Shown: positions 51,201 through 61,479 of the stretch, piece after piece | Numbering within the stretch: the first letter of the stretch is position 1 | Layout: each line of letters starts with the position of its first letter | DNA from: Sipunculus nudus | Taxonomy: Eukaryota > Annelida > Sipuncula > Golfingiida > Sipunculidae | Direction: 5' to 3' | DNA length: 64,000 bases | Assembly (NCBI GenBank): GCA_026874595.1 | Contig: CM049314.1 | Coordinates: 68,634,300 to 68,698,299, forward strand | Notes under the pieces: generated by a model | What the model was told of the DNA's origin: nothing | What the model saw: the letters and a program-made list of their open reading frames with translations, nothing else | Database searches by the model: none | Program-made: the position numbers and the translations under genes

Positions 51201-54200
51201 TTTATGGATTTTGTATCGATGGATGAAAATGTATTCCAAATTACACCATGGAGTCACCTATGGTATTTTTCAACTCAAATTTAATAATGAAATACAAAAT
51301 AATTAAATTATATAATTCTTTACCATTAGGCATCATATGAAGGAAACTGATGATAGACAAAGATGCAATTGATAATATTAATCTAAATTTCCAGGTCTTT
51401 TACAAGTGTTTCAGCTTGTTTATTTATATTTATTTCAAAATAAAAAAAAATTAAAATATGTCAAAATTTTAAAATTTTACTCAGACAAGTACTGATTAAA
51501 GATGTAAATATGTTTCACTAATGACATTATGCCATGGCTGTGTCAGCTGTTACAAGACTATGTAAATAATCAAAATTTATATTACTGCTTCCTTTATTTC
51601 ACTTTCCCATCTCTAGTTTTCTTCTTGTATGACTTATAGGGTGTTCTTATCCTTAGGTTATATTTTACACATATAATGGTTCCATAGCTAATTTTAAATA
51701 AAATGTTTTCTGATACATTTTTTAAAAATAAAAATATTTGAATATGATAAAAATCAGATCTTAGACTTAGATCTTAAGTTCTCATTATTATTTCTGTAAT
51801 GTAAATAATTGTCATAAGATTCTTGCTATGTCTAGTGTGTAGATTGATGTTAAAGTAGTCGAATGTGAATATAATAGTTTTATTTTTTAAATATTAATTA
51901 AAGCCATTAAACCAGGTACTTTTGAACATTATTTAAATTTGTGAATTTTGTATATTCTGGATTCTCAACATCTTTGTTTGGCTTAAACTGAATAAATACC
52001 AGACATGCTGTGAATATTTTGCAAATGTATTTGAATGTTCACCATAATTTCATGCACAAGAATAGAAATACAGGTAAAAATGAAAGTAATTTAATACCAA
52101 TGCAAATACTTTCAAAATTTATTCATGCATGTATTCAATTTTTTTTTAGATGATACTGTTATAATTTTTAATTAAAATTATATTGACACCATATTTGTTA
52201 TTAACTTTTTAATAAATAGTTTAACATATTATTTGTCTTTGTGCTACTCTTGGGTAGGGATAACCTGTGATTATTAAATAACAGTTAACTCATTTGTAAA
52301 AAGCATAATTAACACGACTGATAATGGACAGATTTTTTAATAATTCTACTGCAATGTGGATAAAGTTATATGGCCAAGTCAAAACCTATGTGACAAAAGT
52401 CGCCATTTCCAACTGTAAATAATATAAATGACATCATTCCTCCTCCCTCACTCCAAGGATATTTTCAAAGTCTTACATAACCTGAGTTAAACACCATTAA
52501 CTCAAAATCAGGTTCCGTCTGTTCGTCTGTACGTCTTTATGTATTTCCGTCAAATTTGTTTCCTGATAACTCCAGTTTAGATTGGCATATGAATTTTTAA
52601 ACTTGATTGTATATGACTCACCTCTAATGCAAAAACTTTTTGGGTTCATGAGGTCAAGGGTCAAGGTTACAATGCCTACTTATTTAGAAAAATTCTGGAC
52701 ACATTTTTAGCCAAACGTTTGATTCAAGTCCTTTCATTTTGCACACATAGCTGACGTGTCAAAAGGAGAAGAACAGGATCGATTTTGGGGTCCCGAGGTC
52801 AAAGGCCAAGGTCACAGTGGCGATCTGTCCACAAATTTGTTTCCGGATGATAACTCCAGTCAGGGTAGACAGATGGGCTTCAAACTGATCATATGTCCCA
52901 TATTATGAATAAAAAAAACCCAAAAAACAAAACATCCTTATAGACAAATTCAGCTGAGTGTCGAGACCCATGGGTCACTAGTTCATTGTTCCTATGGTTA
53001 CCAGAGCTGTGTATAAGGTAATCGTGACACCACAAAATGTCAAAAAGGTCGTTCGCATATGTCCTCACATTTGAATGGCACTGTTTGTATCATTGGTCTC
53101 CCGGTGATTTATATATCGTAATCATTGTTTTTTTTCTCCATGTTGCATGTATTACTTTTCTCACAAGTACCGAAGGTAAGGCAGTCGACGGAGTAGCTAT
53201 TTCACCCTTTTTAAGAGAACATTTTTTTATACTATCGCCTTTGTATTATAAAATCCCTGGAAACATGCTTCAGCGTTCTGTTTGAAAGCGTCGTCCAATT
53301 ATGAAAATTGTGCGTTTATCAGGTGATTGACAATGATAACCTTATTGGTTTCTCACAATTTATCATTCCTCTAATAAATACTTATTCAGGTCCCTTAGAA
53401 TTTACGGACAGGTCAATTACCCACTTAAATGTTTGACATGTAAGCATTCTCATGGCGGACTTTTTAATTTCCTTCACATATTCACATGAAATGTTTTTCA
53501 TCCACCTAACGTAGACTAATAATTCTTAGCAACAATTCTGACGGTTGTAAGCATATTAATTTTTAGCCTATCGACAGTTGAAGAGGGAACAAAATTTGGG
53601 GGTAAACGTAATAAGTACTGGATTTTTCAATGTTGCACATTTAAAATATCTAGAAATATTGTTAAAGTTATTTTAACAAATTTCGTGAGAGGATAAATTA
53701 TTTTGCTTGCAGATGGATTTCCTGATGCCATTCAGATGGAGGTAGAGCTTTCTTATTTAAGCCGGTTTATGTAAATTTTGCTTTCATTGAGTTTATAGAA
53801 TACCTTTTTCTTGAGTTTTTACAGTATTTATATGGGAGCAAAATACGTGTACTGAAGATATACAGTGAAACCTCAATATAACTACCACCAACGGGACCCA
53901 ACTAAGCGATATCTGATGTAAAAAGCAAACGAGAATTGGGACCGTGAAAAAGAGGGTCGTATTTAGATGGTCGATGGCTGTTAGGCGACGATTTCGAACG
54001 AACAAAAGTTACTTTATATTTCGCTAAAACATATATATATATATATTTATATATATTTTAGATAGTCTAACTAGTTCATTAACACACGAGCTTTCGAAGC
54101 ACACAGGCTTCTTCTTCAGGTGGTAATTAAGTGGGAACGTGTAGGGAAATGTTATATGATGGAACGACAATGTATAGAGTCCATTATGCCAGAAATAGTG

Positions 54201-54594
54201 TTTTTACATGCTGATTGGATATTTAGCAATATTATGACCATGATGCCCTGGTACAGTCAGTACACATGGCCTCACTCGGGAATTCAGCGAAACCGAATGA
54301 AGGTCGACGTCATTCATAATATGTCGTCACGTTGAAGGGTCGCCTTGTGGCCCTGGTCTAAAGTGCGGCCTTCTGTGGTACAGCCCGCCATTTCCAATAG
54401 TAGTCCCTAACCGAGTCGCCTGTCGAATACCAAAATCGGTCCGATTAATCGGTCGAGGGGGTAGGCCGCCAATATGCTAAGGAAAAAGAAAACTTAACTG
54501 TAAGTTAAATAATAAAGCTAAATTAAGAAAACTAAAAATAAAACAAATGATGATGCAACAAATGTTGTAATAGATACAAAATAATAAACATAGC

Positions 54595-54629
<35 letters not shown>

Positions 54630-57600
54630 TAATAATAATTATAAAACTGATAATAATAATAATTATAAATATAATACTAATATGAATGAAAATAATAATT
54701 AAAAAAAATAATAATAATATGACAAAAAGTGTACTATTAAGTTTAAACGAATGATTTGAAAAGAGATAAAGTAAAGTAATTCAGAGAGTAGAAAAAATGA
54801 AACAGATGAGTGATTCTCTTTAATATAAGTTATACATAGTAAACATTCAAAGGTTATGAGAAAATATGTTCCCGAAAATCATGCAAATGTTTAAGTAATC
54901 AGAAACAGGATCAGAAATAATAATAATAGTAATAATAATGAAAGTAGGTAAAATAATAAATATAAATTATACTGGAGAAATAGTTGCAGGTTATAGGGTA
55001 AAGGGAGAAAACATAACATGGTCAAGATAAAAACAAAGTGATAAAGTAGATGAGAAAGAAGTGACAGAAACAAAGTAAAAATAAGTGGGAAGAAAAAGAT
55101 AGAATGATCACCAGTGGCTAGCAGGGATTATTTTAAAATAGAGATTAATGCTTATAAGGTGCCAGGTAATCTTCGTCCTGGTTGAGGCCATTTTTTAATT
55201 TGAAAATTATCGCCTTGGACTATAAGTCGGCACGTAAGGCAGCGTGGTCTTTTGCATGGAAACGTACCATTTAGAATTTTTTTTTTGGTTGTTTTTGTAT
55301 TTTAATGACTGGTTGGGAAGATTTCTTGGTTGTTTATAGGCCAATATGGGTGGTTCAGGAAAGACTGTAGCAAGGAAAGGGTCCGCGGTTAGAAGGTGTT
55401 GTAACTCATGTGCACCTCTCTTTAAATGCTTAAGATGCGGGTGGTAAGTTACAACCAGTGGTATTCGGTTCAGTTCTTTTTTCGGAGTTTTCTTCAAGAG
55501 GATCACTCCTATGTTTCACTTTTTTCTACTCTCTGAATTACTTAATTTTTCTTTCTTTTTTAAATTATAAAGACGTCGACCTTCATTCGGTTTCGCGGAA
55601 TTCCCGAGTGAGGCGATGGGTACTCACGGTACCCCGCCCACCCAGGGCATTATGTTTATAATATTACTAAATATCCAATCATCATGTTAATATACTGTTT
55701 CTGGCATTAAGGACTCTATACATTGTCGTTCCATCATATAACCTTTCTACACTTTCCCACTTAATTACCAACTGCAGAAGAAGCCTGTGATGTTTTATTA
55801 TTCTATTCATACTAAATTGAATCCCTACTATGGTTATTTTAGCTGATAGTCAACATTGTGAAAAGTTTTAAACCTGAAGACACAAATTTGGACTGGGTAA
55901 GTACCAATATGAAGGAATATCTTTGTGATTTAATGGATCAATCAGCACGACTGGATATGTCAGGAGAGACTTCGACGAGTGTAAATGGATCCCTCGACCC
56001 AAGAGCACAGGAAGTCCTCTTTCGATTGCGACGAGCATTTCAAGGTTTAATGCCAAATCATGTACGGCTCTCTGACAGAGGTATATCATTTGAATGGGTC
56101 TGTCTCTGTATTGACGACTGTGAGCGTCTGCGAATCGCAGCAAAGACAAAAGCTCTTCTCAGTGCTTTTTCTCAATGTGTGACCTTGTGTTGGCCAGATA
56201 TTGTTAAACTTCCGGACCTTAACTGCTATGCAATAGAGGGCACTCTACAATGCGCACATTTCGGTAGGTAATGGTTCATTTTCTCGAATTATTAAGTGGT
56301 CACTTTATTTTTATGGATTTATCGTGGATATTTACGTTTAAAAAGTTTTTGTATGATTCTCTCAGGGCGACCGCTTGTCACCAGATTTGATTTTTTCGAA
56401 CGATACAAGGTACGACCTGCTTTACAAAGTACATTTTAAAATTTTTTTATGAATACTTACTTTGACAACATATATAGATAGTAGAGTGTGATTTGACAAA
56501 TTATATCGTATGGTGCAGTTTTGAAATTTTGTTAAAAAAAATCTAAGATAACTTTTCTTAATCGCAATAAGAATAGGACCATTACCTGTGTAAGGACATT
56601 GGTGATAAATGAGTCGGTGGAATTATTATACACAACTTTTGCAGTTAAATATAAGTTATAAGATATTTATTTAACAAAATAAATTGGAATAATTCATATA
56701 GAAAACACTGCATTTGATTCATAAAATACGTTTATTGCATGATTGTTTAACTAGATATCAACCATTTGTATATTTAAAACACGAATATTGCTACTCTTAT
56801 ATGTCTGTGTAAATAGGATCCGAATGTTTGTTTATTGGATGGCACGGGTGGAATGTTACGGGCAGCTGAATGTGGAGCCACGGAGGCAATGGTCAGCTTT
56901 ATGAAACACGGAGTGTCAATAGATTCTTATTGCATGGTATGAATTATTTTCGCGTTTTCAAAATATTACATTGAGTGATAACATGTAAGTTTATACCTTT
57001 TCTACCTACACCTTTTCAAAATATAGCAAAGTGAACCATTCAAGTTCCATCTGAAATATATAAAATCCATCACCAAATTGACATCACACAATTATATAAC
57101 ATAATAGTTATTTTACATTATTTATGTGTCCTTTATCCAAAAAATACAGAATGTCAATCAAAGGTGTACCAGACAAGTGTTGATTAAGTTTAACTTATAA
57201 ATATTGGATTATACTTTGGATGCTTTTGTGTTAGCATGGTTTTGAAATACGCGATATTTGAGTATGGGAAATTATCGCTAAAAGGCAAAACCGTCGTGAA
57301 TAGGACGCCACCCAGCACAGATGAGTAGTCATTATTTCTTTAACCATAATAGAATCGCATGTATATTGTACCGGTAGCGTAACATATAAGCATTCATTTA
57401 ATGGAACCCGCATTTCAAGATTTCCATGCATATTATGTAATTGATATAATAATGATATTGAATTAGTATAAGAAACTGTATGGTAAATCACGAAAATGAA
57501 ACCTTTGCGAAACACTAAGGTAAAAATTGCAAATATTTAGCTTCGCAAATATTAAATAAACTGCGGCTTGCGGTGTTTGTTTTTAAAAATAGAAAACACA

Positions 57601-59084
57601 ATATGTCCGTGATCCTACATCAAGAATCAATTGATTTGCAGACTGGAGAAACCGCATTGATGCTCGCGGCTGCAAATGGTCACAAGGAAACCGTGTCAAA
57701 GTTGTTGGTGTTGGGAGCTGATGTCAGTCGTACTGATCAAGTAAGTTTAACATTTGTGAATAAAAAAAATAAGACCGAGAGATTACTCTTAAGTTCAAAT
57801 AGCCATTCATTTTGAAATAAGATCTCACTCATATTTATACTATATATGATATTTTGTCTGTTTGCAACGTATACAGCTCCAGCAGGCCAAGGTTAATCTT
57901 TCGAATTTTTGTAGTTATGTTGAACACTAATTTTATATATGCAGAAAGGAAAAACAGCTTTAATACACGCAGCGGCAAATGGTCACAAAGGCATAGTTTC
58001 CATGCTTCTGAAAGGAGAAGATGTGAGTTTTGTAATGATAACAATTATATTCGGTTTTATTATCTGTACTGAACTGTGAAATTATCACTCAGTGGAACCA
58101 GAACGATGCCTCTCGTTATAATGTTAAGTTTTCTCGTCATTTTTCTTTTTGGTTTTGAGTTTCCGCATAATTAACCAATGGGCTACCTCAGAAGATGTCT
58201 TCGTGATTAATTACGTTTAAAACACTGTTCCATCTCAGCGCCATTCAGTGTTAGTTAATGAAACATGTTTTGGCATCAAAACTGGATAATTACTTTGTAC
58301 ATTCTTGTTAGATTGAGTGAATTACTTACGGGAATACATAAAGTTTTACTGCCTTGAGCTGAAAAATGTTTAAGGCTAATATTTAATCGAAAAGGTAGAT
58401 ATCCTAAACTTCTAAATCGTTCAACGTTTTAATCCAGATGGCGCTGAGAAGCAAAAGTGGTAGTTACTGTAAATAACAATGATCTTGTTCAAAGGTACCG
58501 CGCTGACAATTCATAGACACTCGGGTTGAACATTTCATACCAACAATGTAGGAACAATCTTAAATCTTATGTTGGCTCCCAGGTGCACAATGAACAAAAC
58601 TGCATTTTTTTTGCACCACGTAACTGATTGTTTGGAGGTGTTGAAGCTTCAATTACAGGTTTAAATTATTATATTACATAATAGGTAGATCTAGAGAAAG
58701 CACTGGTTTATGCGGTCAGAGGAAAGCATCTTGCGGTACTCCAGGAAATCGTAGAACATGTCAAAGCAACACGCAGGAACATAGTGGTACGTAGCCTTTG
58801 TATGCGTATCCGGTTTCGACAGGTGTATCAGGAAATATTGTCTTTACTCTGAGAAGGTTATACAATACAGTCACGAAACCTCAAGTTCACTTTCTTCGCT
58901 TTAGCTCCAACAGAGCTGAACTTGTAGATTGTAGCACACACATTGCTTACAATATAAAAAATAAGAACTGTACTCAAGATTCGACTTTTTAATGCAAAAA
59001 AAAATCAAATAATAGCGGGAGTTATAATAATATCTAGTGTACTAATTACTTTCAGATGTAATGATTTATTTTTCTTTTACACAC

Positions 59085-59137
<53 letters not shown>

Positions 59138-59378
59138 AGAGTGTGGTCTTAGTAACATATTTGTCCATGTTTCAGGAAACATTCGATAAGCCATTTAAAA
59201 TAGCCCGTAAAATCGGACTAGAAAAAGTGTTACAGGTGTTCCTAAGCGTTGAAGAATATCTACGTGCCGTTAGACCCAAGGTATAAGATGTTTTTTTTCC
59301 TGTTAATGTTTATATAGATATACACATTTTGCACTCAGTTAACGTGCACAAATTGTAAAAGATGTTTAACATGTAATA

Positions 59379-59428
<50 letters not shown>

Positions 59429-59780
59429 TCATAAAATGGCTTTTCATATCAGTTTGGAGGTTTCCTGTTTGATGCAGTTGGGCTTCAACAAGATGGTGTT
59501 GCAGCACTCTTTCTTAACCATGGGACGGATCCAAATGTTGTATCAAGTTCGGTATGCTCACATTCCCCATATCCATCAATTGCTGACACTCAAAGCAACA
59601 AGAATAGTATATTTGTTTCCACATTCTTTTAATATAATAGGTTTTGATAAACTTGGGCGTATGCTTTATTACCAGGATGGGTTCACGCCACTTATGGTCG
59701 CAGTAGCCTTAAACAACAAAGAGGGTGTAAAATTACTTCTTGACCACAGAGCAAATCCGGAAATCACTGCAAAAAACCAG
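45132..59780 (+). CDS. CARD-CARD-ankyrin protein gene (5' part, runs off right edge)
   Basis: Fifteen exons join without a frame break. The first six (45132-45278, 45595-45739, 45897-45925, 46246-46329, 46633-46768, 53713-53741) code for two CARD-like helical domains, each followed by a 29-nt exon coding for about ten linker residues. Exons 55843-56263 and 56366-56409 code for about 155 residues of no family I recognise. Then 56817-56936, 57642-57740, 57945-58022, 58685-58786, 59176-59280, 59453-59551 and 59676-59780 give ankyrin-type repeats, all phase 0. CARDs self-associate in apoptotic and innate-immune signalling, and ankyrins bind partners, so an intracellular immune or death-signalling adaptor is plausible. 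The end lies beyond the window. By comparison with the paralogue at 60-23040 it may finish in a SOCS box. Confidence is high for ankyrin, moderate for CARD. Confidence 0.8.
45595..45739 (+). CDS. CARD 1, second exon
   Basis: The acceptor ends at 45594, the donor GTAACC is at 45740, phase 0 in and phase 1 out. It reads DKEKKATMFVELIRRDLKTF and then EQFIQCLQES, matching the later CARD helices with the typical spacing between LI..R and F..L. Confidence 0.78.
45897..45925 (+). CDS. 29-nt linker exon after CARD 1
   Basis: A micro-exon between TTTTTTAG (ending 45896) and GTAATG (45926). With the carried G it reads ETPEMKILHT. Its length and phase equal those of the exon after CARD 2. Confidence 0.65.
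46246..46329 (+). CDS. CARD 2, first exon
   Basis: Acceptor ATCAACAG ends at 46245, donor GTACGG is at 46330, 28 codons, phase 0. It reads TLKVLASPALKSLVRVGVIT and REKKRIQ, the first CARD helices in a shorter form than CARD 1. Confidence 0.68.
46633..46768 (+). CDS. CARD 2, second exon
   Basis: Acceptor TCGACAG ends at 46632, donor GTCAGG is at 46769, phase 0 in and phase 1 out, as in CARD 1. It is rich in charged helices (DEDEEILNKIISGIQKSEDE) and ends RYASQLPETG. Confidence 0.7.
46850..50215 (+). repeat. Satellite-like tandem array, ~330-bp monomer, ~10 copies
   Basis: A marker phrase like GCTCCAGTATCTGAACAACT, then TGATCACCATGATTC and TTGCATGCATATTCATC, recurs near 46987, 47177, 47508, 47849, 48333, 48664, 49000, 49268, 49566, 49839 and 50097. 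Each copy also has GACCTTCAAAGATGCGGTCG and CCTGAAATTAGGTCTCTG. The open frames seen here on both strands are repeat shadows. The array lies in a large intron of the CARD gene. Confidence 0.9.
47157..49246 (+). repeat. Higher-order duplication (~1.15 kb) within the satellite
   Basis: Bases 47157-48095 recur at 48310-49246 with only a few substitutions and 1-bp indels (offset about 1150-1154), while other monomers differ much more. The block spans three monomers. Confidence 0.9.
50214..50242. repeat. Short hairpin at the satellite edge
   Basis: AGCTCAGCTGAC and GTCATCTGAGCT pair around a five-base loop with one mismatch. A tract of GTCCGTC-type repeats follows (50255-50283), as in the heads near 47130 and 48110. 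Confidence 0.75.
50450..52500. other. Very AT-rich intron stretch, nothing recognised
   Basis: No repeat, RNA or exon was found on either strand. Confidence 0.6.
52500..52960 (+). repeat. Two-copy dispersed repeat (TTTGTTTCC-GATAACTCCAG type)
   Basis: AAATTTGTTTCCTGATAACT starts near 52551 and a variant with GGATGATAACTCCAGT near 52833. Each is followed by a TTYAAACTKATYRTATRTG-like phrase, with GGTCAAGGGTCAAGGTTAC-type sequence between. The look is that of a dispersed family repeated in many invertebrates. Confidence 0.65.
53713..53741 (+). CDS. 29-nt linker exon after CARD 2
   Basis: The acceptor TTGCTTGCAG ends at 53712 and the donor GTAGAG is at 53742. With the carried G it reads DGFPDAIQME. 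It has the same length and phase as the exon after CARD 1, but lies 6.9 kb downstream because the satellite fills the intron. Confidence 0.6.
54060..55795 (-). mobile_element. Penelope-like retroelement remnant with inverted arms
   Basis: The minus-strand open stretch 55506-55207 includes NRIPLVVTYHPHL, FPEPPILAYKQPRNL and, after a frame change, GTFPCKRPRCLTC. This is the linker and cysteine module that lies between RT and the GIY-YIG endonuclease in Penelope-like elements. Arms of about 215 bp at 54106-54321 and 55575-55792 are inverted copies. Shared inner sequence (54778-54810 versus 55480-55545) suggests the foldback goes deeper. RT and the nuclease core are missing. It sits in an intron of the CARD gene. 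Confidence 0.7.
54595..54720. repeat. (AAT)n-rich microsatellite
   Basis: An interrupted AAT/ATA trinucleotide tract inside the Penelope-like remnant. A shorter one lies at 54915-54960. Confidence 0.9.
55843..56263 (+). CDS. Large exon coding for an unrecognised domain
   Basis: Acceptor GTTATTTTAG ends at 55842. The frame stays open for 140 codons to donor GTAGGT at 56264, phase 0 in and phase 1 out. It starts LIVNIVKSFKPED and looks helical and mixed, with many leucines, several cysteines and EWVCLCIDDCERL near residue 87. It matches no family I know. It is the only exon of this gene much larger than a single repeat, and it separates the CARDs from the ankyrins. Confidence 0.78.
56366..56409 (+). 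CDS. 44-nt exon joining the unknown domain to the ankyrins
   Basis: Acceptor TTCTCTCAG ends at 56365, donor GTACGA is at 56410. With the carried G it reads 15 residues, GRPLVTRFDFFERYK, and restores phase 0. Confidence 0.7.
56817..56936 (+). CDS. Ankyrin-repeat exon 1 (gene 2)
   Basis: A 120-nt, phase-0 exon (acceptor TAAATAG, donor GTATGA). GGMLRAAECGATEAMVSFMK and then HGVSIDS form an ankyrin repeat with a longer lead. The intron to 57641 shows nothing recognised. Confidence 0.82.
57642..57740 (+). CDS. Ankyrin-repeat exon 2 (gene 2)
   Basis: A 99-nt, phase-0 exon (acceptor GATTTGCAG, donor GTAAGT). TGETALMLAAANGHKETVSK and LLVLGADVS form a canonical repeat, the strongest ankyrin match in this gene. 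Confidence 0.92.
57945..58022 (+). CDS. Ankyrin-repeat exon 3 (gene 2, short)
   Basis: A 78-nt, phase-0 exon (acceptor ATATGCAG, donor GTGAGT). KGKTALIHAAANGHKGIVSM and LLKGED form a repeat that lacks the last seven residues or so. Confidence 0.88.
58685..58786 (+). CDS. Ankyrin-like exon 4 (gene 2)
   Basis: A 102-nt, phase-0 exon (acceptor TAATAG, donor GTACGT). LEKALVYAVRGKHLAVLQEI is a degenerate repeat and the counterpart of exon 60-161 in gene 1. Confidence 0.82.
59081..59134. repeat. (TA)n microsatellite
   Basis: A TA run ending 41 bp before exon 59176. Confidence 0.97.
59176..59280 (+). CDS. Ankyrin-like exon 5 (gene 2)
   Basis: A 105-nt, phase-0 exon (acceptor TGTTTCAG, donor GTATAA). 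FDKPFKIARKIGLEKVLQVF and an EEYLRAVRPK tail match exon 325-426 of gene 1. Confidence 0.82.
59379..59426. repeat. (TA)n microsatellite
   Basis: A TA run ending 26 bp before exon 59453. Confidence 0.97.
59453..59551 (+). CDS. Ankyrin-like exon 6 (gene 2)
   Basis: A 99-nt, phase-0 exon (acceptor CATATCAG, donor GTATGC). LFDAVGLQQDGVAALFLNHG and TDPNV match exon 733-831 of gene 1. Confidence 0.82.
59676..59780 (+). CDS. Ankyrin-repeat exon 7 (gene 2)
   Basis: A 105-nt, phase-0 exon (acceptor TTACCAG, donor GTACAT). DGFTPLMVAVALNNKEGVKL and LLDHRANPE match exon 1005-1112 of gene 1. Later exons are not in the window. Bases 59781-60774 hold nothing recognised. Confidence 0.9.
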
Positions 59781-60774
59781 GTACATGTACTTGTTCATCA
59801 TATATTCATGATTATTCTTTAACAAAACTGGGGAATAATCTTTTAATTCTCACATATCACACATATTGCACCCAAGCATGGAACCTATGCTTAAAAATTA
59901 GGAATCCACTGAAACAGCATAATAGCATTAACCTCATGCTCAAGAATAATATCTTATTTGATTGGTGGGACAGAATTTGGTGAGATAAAGTGTTAAAATG
60001 TACACATTATCCGATTTCAGCTGGTAAACAGTTCAGGTTTATTTTTCTGTATCTTTTCTGTTATCTGTCCTGCGGACTATTCAAATTTCAGCCTACTTAC
60101 CTGTGGCATTGTTAATGAACAAAACCCTATCCAACGTCTTCAAATAAACAGAAGCAATTATGTACATTATGTATTATTTAGGTTTTGCTCTTTAAAGTAA
60201 TAATCTGTTGAATTACATTCCAAAAGTAGACAGAACACTTTGATGATATTCTCTCTATATTTGACATATTTAAGAAATGTTTAACCCCTTTACTAGGCTA
60301 ATTAAAAGCAAGATTTTATTCATACATAGAACCACCTTAACAGACTCAAAGGAATACAAATTTATCTACCATAGTCCGCGTTCTGCATCATTTCGCGCGG
60401 ATACGGCCATTCCCCAACCATGCGGGCATAGGCATTGGTAGGTGTGGAAGAACAGTCATGTTTCAGTCTATAAAAAAATGTATTATAATTTGTTAATTTT
60501 TTCCATTCACTCCACAAAATGATAAGTAAAAAAGAATCAATTGCGATACAAATATTAAAATGAAACAGTTACAGGCAAAAATCTAAATATATGAACAATT
60601 CTGCATTCACCAAAACGTTTAGATACCAAACAATATGAAAATAAAATAAATGGCCATTTTGCTTACTTTTTATTTCATGATAAATTAAATACAAATACCA
60701 TCGTTTTTTAAAGTATTCTAATTTTTTGTTATTTCTGCTATTTTATATTAAATTCTGACATATACCGTATTTCC

Positions 60775-61060
60775 TTGAACAGACGCCGGGCCTTAAATAG
60801 TCGCCTGCCTTATTTAGTCGCCGGGGCAATACAATGTCCCAGAAAAATAAACGCCGGCCTTAAAAGGACGCCGGTCTATTTCACAGGCCTGGTGTCAGTT
60901 TCCATGTTTGCCACCAGATGTCTTTGGTGTATTAACCGGTAAAAATGACCATAGATTGTTGTATGAATTTCGGTTTGTTGCATTGATACTATGTTTAATT
61001 CCTCTTAGTCTATAAATCATTCTTTTATCTTACGTGGATGCTAATTTCCGTGAGGGACAC
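60775..61060 (-). mobile_element. Truncated copy of the 19381-20919 DNA element
   Basis: It starts CCGTATTTCCTTGAACAGAC with TA before it, and follows the inverse of 20640-20919 (GGACATTGT, ATCTGGTGGCAAACATGGAA and TCTTACGTGGATGC counterparts). It stops near the GAGGGACACCAT phrase, with no second end. Bases 61061-61480 show nothing recognised. Confidence 0.8.
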
Positions 61061-61479
61061 CATTTATTGAAGATTCGTGCCAATAGTTGTTTACTAAAAT
61101 ATGCTTAAGAAATTTATACTGAATATTTAAGATTTAGTATCATACAAAACTCTTACATACTCGTATCATACAAAACTCATACATACTCTCTCTCTACAAA
61201 ACTTTTAATGTGTAGATACTTATAAAATCGTCTGATGTTTTGGTTATATAGTATGATATCGTCGGCTTAGTCAGTTGTACAGTACTTATCCTATATCTTA
61301 ATTTATGGTAGATCTGATGTAACTTTAATTTACTCAATGGCAGAATGGATTTTCTGGAAAAATTATTTAATATATTATTTACACACTCCAAGTTACCTCC
61401 TTCCTCGGTTGTGCCAATCTGATCGTGAGTCACCTTACTTTTTTATGGCTAATGAAATTAGATCGTACCAGGCAATAAA

